A stretch of DNA of 64,000 bases, from assembly GCF_901827185.1 (NCBI RefSeq), contig NZ_LR594671.1, positions 4,830,001 through 4,894,000 of the forward strand. The letters are read 5' to 3'. The DNA is from Variovorax sp. PBL-E5. GTDB taxonomy: Bacteria; Pseudomonadota; Gammaproteobacteria; Burkholderiales; Burkholderiaceae_C. Under the pieces are notes generated by a model. It did no database searches. It was given only the letters and a program-made list of their open reading frames with translations, and was not told the DNA's origin. This document shows positions 53,869 to 61,200 of the stretch, one piece after another. Both the position numbers and the translations under genes were made by a program. The first letter of the stretch is position 1. Every line of letters begins with the position of its first letter.

Positions 53869-54900
53869 TCAGCTGCGGTACTGCGGAATCTTCTGGTGAT
53901 TGAACAGGTCCACGGTCTCGCGCGTGATCAGCTCCGTGCCCATGAACACCTGCTGCGGCGCCGCCACCACACCCGCGGCCTTGTTGTCGGCCGAGATCGG
54001 CACGCCGGCCAGGCCGTTGGGGCTGTTGTACGACTCCAGCATCTGCACGGCGGCGAAGCATTGCAGCGCGGTCTTGTTGATGACCGAACCCTTGATGAGC
54101 CCCTTCTTGATGTACTCCAGCACCGGCGACTCGCGGTCGTGCACGACCACCGTGATCTTGCCGAGATCGACGTCCATCTCCTCGGCCGCCAGCGCGATGC
54201 CGCTGCCCGAACTCGAATCGAGCCCGACCACGGCATTGAGGCCCTTGTAGGTGTTGAACATCGCCTTGGAGGACGCGATCGCGGCTTCGGTGCTGGCCTT
54301 GTCGTCGACGCGGCCGACCAGTTCCCATTCGCTGTTGGCCTTGAGGTAGTCGGTGAGTCCCTTGACCTTGGCATCGGTGTTCGATGCGCCCCAGTTGCCG
54401 CTGGCCACGTACTTGCCCTTCTTGCCGGCGAACTTGATCAGCGCCTTGGCCGTGTCGGCGCCGCAGGCGTAGTTGTCCATGCCGATGAAGCTCAGCGCGC
54501 CGTTGTCGGGCACCGTGGCCTCGATCACGATGACCGGAATGCCCTGCGACATCGCGCGCTTGATGGCGGGCACCGCGCCCGGCTCCCACAGGCTGGTGAC
54601 GATGCCGGCGGGCTTCTTCGCGATGGCCTGTTCGACGGCCGAGGCATGGCCCACCGGATCCCAGCCCTGCGGGCCGACGGTGCGGATGTCGGCACCGAAG
54701 GCCTTGGCCGCGTAGCGCATGCCGAGGTGGCAATCGAGCAGGTAAGGATGGCCGAGCAGTTGCGACGCGTAGTAGTAGGTGCGGCCTTTGCCGGCCGTCT
54801 GCGCCTGCGCGGGCGAAGCGCCGGCCATCAGTGCGGCGCCGGCGCCGAGCATCGATGCGGCGAAGGCGCGGCGACGGGGAATGAAGCGGTCGGATGTCAT
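53869..54900 (-). CDS. Sugar ABC transporter substrate-binding protein (system 2)
   Basis: 343-residue periplasmic binding protein. The N-terminus MTSDRFIPRRRAFAASMLGA has a twin-arginine-like start (RRRAF) and hydrophobic region ending AQAQ, so Tat export is possible. Mature part: TYYYASQLLGHPYLLDCHLGM, PAGIVTSLWEPGAVPAIKRA, IPVIVIEATVPDN, NAVVGLDSSSGSGIALAA, KITVVVHDRESPVLEYI. Although related to system 1's protein, its pocket residues differ, so the two importers may take different sugars. Confidence 0.9.
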   Translation of the reverse strand: MTSDRFIPRRRAFAASMLGAGAALMAGASPAQAQTAGKGRTYYYASQLLGHPYLLDCHLGMRYAAKAFGADIRTVGPQGWDPVGHASAVEQAIAKKPAGIVTSLWEPGAVPAIKRAMSQGIPVIVIEATVPDNGALSFIGMDNYACGADTAKALIKFAGKKGKYVASGNWGASNTDAKVKGLTDYLKANSEWELVGRVDDKASTEAAIASSKAMFNTYKGLNAVVGLDSSSGSGIALAAEEMDVDLGKITVVVHDRESPVLEYIKKGLIKGSVINKTALQCFAAVQMLESYNSPNGLAGVPISADNKAAGVVAAPQQVFMGTELITRETVDLFNHQKIPQYRS

Positions 54901-54946
54901 GGTCTTGTCTCCAGGGTGAAGGAATCGTTTCGATGCGCCCGTTGCG

Positions 54947-55810
54947 CTAGCGCGCATAGGCAGCGCAGAGGCCGCCGTCGACGGTGAGCGAGGCGCCGGT
55001 GATGGTGGCGCTGTGCGTCTCGCTGCACAGGAACAGCACCGCGCGGGCCACGTCCTCGGGCCCGATCGAGGTCTTGAGCGCATTGCGTTGCGCGTAGTAG
55101 TGCTCCAGTGCGTCCGGCGCCACGCCGTGCCGGCGCGCATTGGCGGCGCGCTGGGCATCGTCGAAGATGCCGGTGCCGCGAATCACGCCGTCCGGCAGCA
55201 CGCAGTTGACGCGGATGCCGTGCGGGCCGCCCTCTTCCGCCAGGCAGCGCGCGAGCTGCAATTGCGCGGCCTTGGCCGATGCGTAGGCGACGACGCCCGG
55301 GCTCGCGGCCACGCCCGCCTTGCTGGCCACGAAGACCAGGCAGCCGCCGCGCCGGCGCCGCTTCCAGTGTGCGAAGGCGGCGCGGCTGAACAGGAATGCA
55401 CCGCCGACATGCGTGTCGAAGACGCGGCGCCAGGCCTCGTGCGAGACATCTTCGATGGCGCCCGCGTGATGGAAGCCGGCATTGCTCACCACGATGTCGA
55501 TGTCGCCCAGATCCTGCTCGACCGAGGCCATGAAGCCTTCGACATCGGCCGCACGACCGACATCGCCCGAGGCGACCAGCCAGCGATGACGCGGAGCGCC
55601 TTGCGCCGAGCGGCTGCGCGCCAGGGCGAGCAACTCGTCGTCGCGCGCCAGGACGGCGATGCGCGCGCCCTGTCGCGACAGCAGGCGCGCGATGGCGAGC
55701 CCGATGCCCGACGAGCCGCCGGTGACGACCGCCACCCGGCCGGCCAGCGCGCCGCCCTGCGGCGAAGGCTGCACGTCCTTTTCTGCGGCGGTGACGGAAG
55801 TGAAATTCAT
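54947..55810 (-). CDS. SDR family oxidoreductase, first gene of operon B, paralogue of 47835 SDR
   Basis: 287 residues. TGGSSGIGLAIARLL and YASAKAAQLQL motifs. The C-terminal half matches the first SDR nearly throughout (LPDGVIRGTGIF, RRHGVAPDALEHYYAQRNAL, VDGGLCAAYAR). It has a 20-residue N-terminal extension that the other lacks. The RpiR-type boxes lie 20-63 bases upstream. Probably a sugar or polyol dehydrogenase using a substrate related to that of the paralogue. Confidence 0.9.
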   Translation of the reverse strand: MNFTSVTAAEKDVQPSPQGGALAGRVAVVTGGSSGIGLAIARLLSRQGARIAVLARDDELLALARSRSAQGAPRHRWLVASGDVGRAADVEGFMASVEQDLGDIDIVVSNAGFHHAGAIEDVSHEAWRRVFDTHVGGAFLFSRAAFAHWKRRRRGGCLVFVASKAGVAASPGVVAYASAKAAQLQLARCLAEEGGPHGIRVNCVLPDGVIRGTGIFDDAQRAANARRHGVAPDALEHYYAQRNALKTSIGPEDVARAVLFLCSETHSATITGASLTVDGGLCAAYAR

Positions 55811-55829
55811 GTCTCGGTCTCGTTGTTGC

Positions 55830-55873
55830 GGAATTTAATACCGTCGAACTTTTCAAGCAAGGAATTTCTTTCT
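55830..55873 (-). promoter_or_regulatory. Pair of 13-bp operator boxes upstream of operon B
   Basis: Leftward AGAAAGAAATTCC (complement of 55861-55873) and GGTATTAAATTCC (complement of 55830-55842), again 31 bases apart. The TTGACGG of operon A corresponds here to TCGACGG, so the operon B promoter is weaker or activator dependent. The region is between the divergent SDR and RpiR genes. Confidence 0.72.
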
Positions 55874-55959
55874 ATAGTTTTCACTCAAGGGGAAAACCCC
55901 GATGCACTGCCGCCGCGCAGGCGTCTCTTCGAGAGAGCGATCGCCAAGCCGGGTACCAT

Positions 55960-55972
55960 GGAGGAAAATTCC
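55960..55972 (+). promoter_or_regulatory. Fifth copy of the 13-bp box, just upstream of the RpiR gene
   Basis: GGAGGAAAATTCC, now in the rightward orientation, 26 bases before the rpiR-type start codon and just ahead of its AGGAG ribosome binding site (55985-55989). Consistent with autoregulation. The flanks extend into the imperfect palindrome TGGAGGAAAATTCCTTCCA. Confidence 0.6.
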
Positions 55973-55998
55973 TTCCATCGCCACAGGAGTCCTGAAGA

Positions 55999-56898
55999 AT
56001 GACCACCCAGCTCGACCGGACCGGCGTGCTGAACACGATCCGGCAGGCGCAGAGCCAGCTGAATCCCGCGCTCAAGCGCATCGCCGGCCATGTGCTGAAG
56101 CATCCCGACATCGTCAAGACGCAGTCGATCAAGGATCTTGCCGAGGTGTGCGAAGTGTCCGAGTCGACGATCACGCGCTTCGTGCGCGCCATCGACGTGC
56201 CCAGCTACCAGCAATTGAAGATCGGCATCGCCGAGGCGCTGTCGACCCACGGCCAGGGCGCGCCGGCGCCCCACGACGCCTTCGTCTACGACGACATCTC
56301 CGCGTCGGACACCAATGCGCAGATCGTCAAGAAGATCCTCTTTCGCAACATCAGCGCGCTCGAGGACACGGCGCAACGGCTCGACCTGAAGCTGCTCGAC
56401 AAGGTGGCGACCGCGATCGACCGCAGCGACACGCTGGCCTTCTTCGCGATGGGCTCCTCGACGCTGGCGGCCGAGAACGCGGTGATGCGCTTCATGCGCG
56501 TGGGCAAGCGCTGCCTTTTCTACAAGGACCAGGGCGTGCAGCAGATCTCGGCCACCACGCTGGCCAAGAGCTCGATCGCCTTCGCCATCAGCAATTCAGG
56601 CCGCACGATCCCGGTGGTCGAAGCGCTGCGCGCCGCGCGTGCGCGCGGTGCCGTGACGGTGGCCATCACGTCCTATCCGGACTCGCCCCTGGCGCAGACC
56701 GCGAGCATCACGCTGCTGACGAACACCACCGAGGCCGCGGTCGGCAACGCGCCGTACCACGAAGCCATGCTGTCGAAGATGGCGCAGTTGCTGGTGACGG
56801 ATGTGATGTACTCGCGCTTCGCCGTCAAGCATGTCGGCAAGTCCATCGCGGCGCTCAAGGACACCAATGCGGTAACCGAAGGCAGCCGCTACAAATAG
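55999..56898 (+). CDS. MurR/RpiR family transcriptional regulator (HTH plus SIS domain)
   Basis: 299 residues. N-terminal HTH_6 domain (about 1-80: LNPALKRIAGHVLKHPDIVKTQ, SIKDLAEVCEVSESTITRFVRA), C-terminal SIS sugar-phosphate-binding domain (about 125-260: DTLAFFAMGSSTLAAENAVMRFMRVGKRC, SIAFAISNSGRTIPVVEALRAARARGA). The SIS domain normally senses a sugar phosphate, which fits a kinase-containing regulon. It is divergent from operon B, and the shared boxes make it the likely regulator of both operons. Confidence 0.92.
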   Translation: MTTQLDRTGVLNTIRQAQSQLNPALKRIAGHVLKHPDIVKTQSIKDLAEVCEVSESTITRFVRAIDVPSYQQLKIGIAEALSTHGQGAPAPHDAFVYDDISASDTNAQIVKKILFRNISALEDTAQRLDLKLLDKVATAIDRSDTLAFFAMGSSTLAAENAVMRFMRVGKRCLFYKDQGVQQISATTLAKSSIAFAISNSGRTIPVVEALRAARARGAVTVAITSYPDSPLAQTASITLLTNTTEAAVGNAPYHEAMLSKMAQLLVTDVMYSRFAVKHVGKSIAALKDTNAVTEGSRYK

Positions 56899-56929
56899 CG
56901 GCGGAAGCGGCCGAGCCGACAAGCCGGCC

Positions 56930-58282
56930 TCACGCGCGCAGCACGCACTTGTCGTAGAGATGCGGCGCGCGGCCCGCGGGGTCGTAGCGCGCCTTCAACG
57001 CCTCATAGGACGCCATGCCGTAGGCGCGCGCGAATTCGTCGCGCGTGAAGAAGCTGTCCGAATAGAGCGACTTGATGCCGCCGAGCCGAAGCACTTCCTG
57101 CTCGAGCAGGCGATTGAAGTGGCCCGCCTCGTGCGGCTCGCGGCTCTCGATCACGTCCCAGAATCCGAAGTTCAGGTACAGGCCGTCATCGAGCGGATAC
57201 AGCGTGAAGGGCGATGTCGTGTCGGGCGCGCGCACAGGGCAGATCCAGATCGGGAGAATGCCGATCTCGCGCAGCAGGAAATCGAGGAAGCCGGGTGCCG
57301 AAGCGATCGGGATATCGACATCCTGGATCACCGACTCCGGGACCACGCCGCGCCAGTGCGCCAGCCGCTTCGTCAGACCCCATCGCGCGTTCAGCCGCAT
57401 CAGCCGCGTGTAGGTGCGCGAGTTCAGATGCGAGCGGCCGAACAGGCGACGCACCCACGGATGCTGGGCGCCGAAGTTCTTCGAGCACCAGAACCAGTCG
57501 GTGTCCCAGCGCCAGAGGTAGTCGTGCGTGCGCAGGTGGTCGACCGGCGTATCGAGCAGCGAGCGGTAGTAGATGCGCTCGAAGCCGTAGTCGCTCGGCG
57601 ACGGTGCCTCGTCCACGAAGCGGGCCGTGCTGAGCACCAGCGACTGCGGCCCGAAGACGACGCCATCGACGAAGTCGGCATCGCTTTCGCATGCACGCGC
57701 GAGCGCGGCGAAGAAGTCGTCCGGGTTCGCGTGCCTCGCATGCTCCACGCGCACGCAAGGCTTGACCGGCAGCGTGCGCAGCACCAGCCGCAGTGCATAG
57801 CCGAGCGAGCCGTACGAATTCGGGAAGCCGAAGAAGAGATCGCGGTGCGCGTTGTCGGGCGTGCAGGTGACGATGCTCGCGTCGGGCAGCAGCACGTCGA
57901 ACTCCTTCAGCGTGTGATGAACCAGGCCGTGCCGGAACGAGGTCGCTTCGATGCCGACGCCGGCCACCGCGCCGCCGACCGTGATCGTCTTGAGCTGCGG
58001 CACCACGGCCGGCATCGCGCCGCGCGCGAGCGTCGACGCGACCAGTGATTCGTAGGTCGTCATGCCTTCGACCTGCACCAGGCCGGCGGCGCCGTCCACC
58101 TCGATGACGTGATCGAACTCGCTCAGATCGAGCCGCTGCCTGGCGCCTTCCGCACGGTCCCGGAAAAGATTCGACGTGCGCTTGGCGAGACCGAGCGGCG
58201 CACCGCCGGCCGCGATGGCGCCGCCGATCGCAGACAGCAGCCGCTGCCTTCGCTCGGCATGGGCATCGACCTCAGCGTTCAT
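56930..58282 (-). CDS. FAD-binding oxidoreductase (DprE1/DHCR24-like, TmsA/UfaD-type candidate)
   Basis: 450 residues with an FAD_binding_4 (PCMH) domain: DLSEFDHVIEVDGAAGLVQVEGMTTYESLV, KTITVGGAVAGVGIEATSFRHG and SYGSLGYALRLVLRT. The C-terminal half is rich in Trp and Tyr (WRWDTDWFWCSKNF), unlike sugar oxidases but like fatty-acid or sterol reductases. It overlaps the upstream methyltransferase by 11 bases, a pair seen in synthesis of 10-methyl and furan-type fatty acids. Exact reaction (reduction or dehydrogenation of the methylated acyl chain) not determinable. Confidence 0.8.
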   Translation of the reverse strand: MNAEVDAHAERRQRLLSAIGGAIAAGGAPLGLAKRTSNLFRDRAEGARQRLDLSEFDHVIEVDGAAGLVQVEGMTTYESLVASTLARGAMPAVVPQLKTITVGGAVAGVGIEATSFRHGLVHHTLKEFDVLLPDASIVTCTPDNAHRDLFFGFPNSYGSLGYALRLVLRTLPVKPCVRVEHARHANPDDFFAALARACESDADFVDGVVFGPQSLVLSTARFVDEAPSPSDYGFERIYYRSLLDTPVDHLRTHDYLWRWDTDWFWCSKNFGAQHPWVRRLFGRSHLNSRTYTRLMRLNARWGLTKRLAHWRGVVPESVIQDVDIPIASAPGFLDFLLREIGILPIWICPVRAPDTTSPFTLYPLDDGLYLNFGFWDVIESREPHEAGHFNRLLEQEVLRLGGIKSLYSDSFFTRDEFARAYGMASYEALKARYDPAGRAPHLYDKCVLRA

Positions 58283-59489
58283 AGAGGTGCGCGCGGCTCA
58301 TCGGATAGTTCGAGCGCGTCACGTTGCCCTTGCAAAAGACGATCTGGAACAGGTGCGTGTAGCCGTTCGCGGAGCGGAACATCTCGGCACAGCCGATCAG
58401 GTAGGTGCGCCAGATGCGCCGGAAGCGTTCGTCGAAGCGCTTCGGGTCCAGCGCATGGATGGCATCCCACCGCGCTTCGAAGCGCTCGGCCCAGGCGTCC
58501 AGCGTCGGCGCGTAGTGCCGGCGCAGGTTCTCGATGTCGATCACCTCGAGACCGCTGCGCTCCATCTCGACGATCACGTCGGCCAGGCACGGAATCCAGC
58601 CCCCGGGAAAGACATGCTTGCGGATGAAAAGCTCGGTCTCGAAGCGGCCGACATGGCCGATGAAGTGCAGCAGGCCGAGGCCGCCCGGCTTGAGGAAATC
58701 GGCATGCGCGCGAACCACCTCGGGAATCTGGTCGCGGCCTGCATGCTCGAGGGTGCCGATCGACACCACCTTGTCGTAGGGGCCGTCCACCTCGCGGAAA
58801 TCCGCCTCGCGCACCTGCAGGATGGCGCCGAGACCGCGGCGCTCGATCTCGTCGCGCAGCCAGTCGACCTGCTCGGTGGCGGCATTGAGCCCGACGCCGG
58901 TGGCGCCGCAGGTCTCGTGCGCCCTGAACATGAAGCCGCCGAAGCCGCAGCCGATGTCGATGAAACGCTCGCCCTGCCGGAGCTGGATCTTGCGGCACAC
59001 ATGATCAACCTTGTTGCGCTGTGCCTCCTCCAGCGTGCGCGTGCCTTCGGGCCAGTAGCCGCAGGTGTACATCATCAGCGCCTCGTCCAGCCAGAGCTTG
59101 TAGAACGGCGTGCCCAGCCCGTAGTGCGCGCGCGCGTTGTCCTTGGCACGGCCTGGGTCCCGGTTCGAGTGGCGCCATTCGTGCAGCCGGTTCTCGAGGG
59201 CGTTGAGCCCGCCGCTCTGGTCGAAGCGCGACACCATGCCGGCGGCCAGCGCGGCGCCGAGGTCGCCTTCGACGTCGATCGTCTGATTGAAATAGCCTTC
59301 GACGAAGCCCATGTGGCCGCGTGCGAGCACGCCCAGCACGGCGCCCCGGGTATGAAAGTCCGCCGTGAAGGCCGGCGCGCCCTGGCCGGCGACGAACTCG
59401 CTGCCATCCGGCAGCCGGGCCGCGAAAGTGATGCCCGCGCGCGTGCCGATCCCTTCGAGCGTCTCGCGCAGGCGGCGTGTGAAGATCAT
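58272..59489 (-). CDS. Cyclopropane-fatty-acyl-phospholipid synthase-like SAM methyltransferase
   Basis: 405-residue S-adenosylmethionine-dependent lipid methyltransferase of the CFA synthase family. The SAM site is FIDIGCGFGGFMFRAHE, followed by GVGLNAATEQVDW; LEHAGRDQIPEVV and FPGGWIPCLADV are further family segments. The N-terminal lipid-binding domain (about 1-115) is present. Substrates are double bonds of membrane acyl chains. Start at 59489 (MIFTRRLRET) has GGAGAAAA upstream; an ATG at 59600 would add 37 residues of atypical sequence. Together with the overlapping FAD gene it suggests a modified fatty acid. Confidence 0.87.
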   Translation of the reverse strand: MIFTRRLRETLEGIGTRAGITFAARLPDGSEFVAGQGAPAFTADFHTRGAVLGVLARGHMGFVEGYFNQTIDVEGDLGAALAAGMVSRFDQSGGLNALENRLHEWRHSNRDPGRAKDNARAHYGLGTPFYKLWLDEALMMYTCGYWPEGTRTLEEAQRNKVDHVCRKIQLRQGERFIDIGCGFGGFMFRAHETCGATGVGLNAATEQVDWLRDEIERRGLGAILQVREADFREVDGPYDKVVSIGTLEHAGRDQIPEVVRAHADFLKPGGLGLLHFIGHVGRFETELFIRKHVFPGGWIPCLADVIVEMERSGLEVIDIENLRRHYAPTLDAWAERFEARWDAIHALDPKRFDERFRRIWRTYLIGCAEMFRSANGYTHLFQIVFCKGNVTRSNYPMSRAHLYER

Positions 59490-59601
59490 GCGGGGATTTT
59501 CTCCGGCCGAAGGCTCCGGGCGTGTCCGCCTTTTGCCCGTTGAAGCCGCCGTTGCCTGTCGGACTTCGACGCGATCTCCGGCTGCCGCGGCATCTGACAT
59601 T

Positions 59602-59623
59602 TGATTACATATCGTTGTAATCA
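59602..59623. promoter_or_regulatory. Perfect inverted repeat upstream of the lipid-modification pair
   Basis: TGATTACA (59602-59609), spacer TATCGT, then TGTAATCA (59616-59623). Perfect 8-bp arms in an otherwise GC-rich area, 113 bases upstream of the methyltransferase start. The shape suits a MerR/LitR- or TetR-type dimer; a TATGTA (leftward, within the repeat) could be the -10. No matching regulator gene is in the window. Confidence 0.6.
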
Positions 59624-59728
59624 CCTCGGATGGAAAAGGCCGGCCTGACAGGAGGAGGAATGGCCTTTTTCGATGCAGGGCAAGGGACTTTGATGTGCTG
59701 ATAGGCAGCCTTGGGCGAAACTCAGGGG

Positions 59729-59995
59729 ATGACATCTCGGAGCGACGCGGTCGATGGCCGCAGTGAAAATCCGGACGCGGACGCGACGGAAATCCCCAGC
59801 GGAACCTTCACGCTGGAAGTGCCCGATCCCGAGGGCTATCGCAGCGGGCCGACGCCCCTTTCATCCAGCGCGCTCACCGAACAGCTCCGGGAGAGCGACC
59901 GCGAGACGAATCGCCATCAGCGCCAGACCTGGGCCCTGGCCGTCATCATGACCTTGGCCGCATCCGTGCTCGTCCTCATCGCTCACCTCGTCTAG
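59729..59995 (+). CDS. Small hypothetical protein with C-terminal membrane anchor
   Basis: 88 residues: acidic, Ser/Asp-rich N-terminus (SRSDAVDGRSENPDADATE), a short region FTLEVPDPEGYRSGP, then one hydrophobic segment at the C-terminus (ALAVIMTLAASVLVLIAHLV). It looks like a tail-anchored protein. ATG at 59729 is 5 bases after AGGGG. No family recognised. Convergent with the VOC gene. Confidence 0.5.
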   Translation: MTSRSDAVDGRSENPDADATEIPSGTFTLEVPDPEGYRSGPTPLSSSALTEQLRESDRETNRHQRQTWALAVIMTLAASVLVLIAHLV

Positions 59996-60001
59996 TTTCG
60001 G

Positions 60002-60409
60002 TCAGCGGCTCGGCGGCCCCTTGAGCTCGACCACATTGCCCTCGGGATCCGTGACATAGATCGACGGCCCTTCTCCCTCGGCGCCGAACCTTTGCGCCAG
60101 GGCGCCGGCGGCGCAGCCATGGCGGGCCAGATGCTGCCGGATTTCCGCCTCGTCGAAGGGCTCGACCCGCACGCAGAAATGATCCATGTTTCGACCCTGC
60201 GGCCCCGGCGCGGCGCCGCCGGCGCGACCGAGTTCGCCATCGACCGGCACCAGGTCGATGAGCGAACTGCCGGCGCGGAGTTGAACCAGTCCCAATGCAT
60301 CCTGGCGGCGCTCGATGGTGCATCCCAGGGCGTCGCAATAGAAGCGAAGCATCGCTTCGAGATCCGCGACACGCAGAACGAGATGGTCGATTTCGCGGAT
60401 GCGAATCAT
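60002..60409 (-). CDS. VOC (glyoxalase/dioxygenase superfamily) protein
   Basis: 135 residues, two beta-alpha-beta-beta-beta modules. IREIDHLVLRVADLEAMLRFY supplies the first His (H9), DHFCVRVEPFDE the second module's start, and YVTDPEGNVVELKG the closing Glu. Small size and these motifs suit glyoxalase I or fosfomycin-resistance-like enzymes, but the reaction is unknown. It is 41 bases downstream of the TSUP gene and may be the last gene of that operon. Confidence 0.85.
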   Translation of the reverse strand: MIRIREIDHLVLRVADLEAMLRFYCDALGCTIERRQDALGLVQLRAGSSLIDLVPVDGELGRAGGAAPGPQGRNMDHFCVRVEPFDEAEIRQHLARHGCAAGALAQRFGAEGEGPSIYVTDPEGNVVELKGPPSR

Positions 60410-60450
60410 GGTGTCTGCATTGTAGGGTGGCCCATTTCATGCCGAGCGGA

Positions 60451-61182
60451 TCACGCCAGGACACGGTAGACGTAGAAGCTTCCCGTCGCGATGAGCAGCA
60501 GGCAAACGGCCATTCGAAGCAGCCTGGCCGACAGGAACACGCTGGCCGTCTGGCCGGCCAGCGCACCCAGGACGAGGATGGCGCCGACGATGGCGCTCAG
60601 CTTCAGATCGATGCCACCGGAAGCCGTGTGGATGGCCGATGCGCAGATGGAAATCGGAAGCTGGATGGCCTGCGCCACCAGCAGCGAACTTCTCAGTTCC
60701 TGTCTCGCCGCCATCATGACCGGCCACAGGACGACCGGGCCACCGGTGCCTGTCAACGCGGAACCGAAACCCACGGCACATCCCGCGGTGCACGCCAGGG
60801 CTCCGGGCAAGGGCGGCGCGGTCCCGGTCGCTTTCTGCTTTCGCAATCCCCAGAAGCCGCTTGCGAGCGTCGCGATCCCCAGTGCACCCAACAGCAGGCG
60901 GGTTTCGGCTGCATGCACGAACAGTCCGCCAAGCAATGCGCCCGGAATGGTGGCGCCGATCAGCAGCAGTTCGTCCTTCGTGAGCACACCGCGCTCGCTT
61001 CGCATTCTCCAGAGCGCCATCACGCCGGGAAGACCGAATGCCAGCGATGCCGCCGCGATCGACGCGCGAAAATCGATGCCCCGAAGTTCATGAAGGACCG
61101 GCACGACGAGTACCCCACCAATGCCCGTCGCACCAATCAGGAATCCGGACACGGTGATCGCGCAAATCCACAGCATGGGCAC
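60451..61182 (-). CDS. TSUP (TauE/SafE) family membrane transporter
   Basis: 243-residue inner-membrane protein with about eight hydrophobic segments and both half-signatures (ITVSGFLIGATGIGGVLVVPVL and CAVGFGSALTGTGGPVVLWPVM). GTG at 61182 was taken as start; ATG at 61176 is nearly equivalent. Follows the second amidohydrolase by 18 bases, repeating the arrangement at 17322-19471. Cargo probably an organic anion. Confidence 0.86.
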   Translation of the reverse strand: MPMLWICAITVSGFLIGATGIGGVLVVPVLHELRGIDFRASIAAASLAFGLPGVMALWRMRSERGVLTKDELLLIGATIPGALLGGLFVHAAETRLLLGALGIATLASGFWGLRKQKATGTAPPLPGALACTAGCAVGFGSALTGTGGPVVLWPVMMAARQELRSSLLVAQAIQLPISICASAIHTASGGIDLKLSAIVGAILVLGALAGQTASVFLSARLLRMAVCLLLIATGSFYVYRVLA

Positions 61183-61200
61183 ATTCGCTTTTTCTTCGGC

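Noticed and set aside
52366..54987. 873-codon + strand frame opposite the system 2 ATPase and binding protein
   Set aside because: Antisense shadow; composition is Arg/His/Leu-rich and lacks motifs.
56899..56929. GGCCGA...CCGGCC pairing between the RpiR and FAD oxidoreductase genes as a terminator
   Set aside because: Only about five base pairs, with mismatches and no T-run.
59634..59669. AAAAGGCC ... GGCCTTTT inverted repeat with 20-base loop, considered as a terminator
   Set aside because: It lies between divergent genes where no terminator is expected, and the loop is long. The T-run is suggestive, but I cannot connect it to a transcript.
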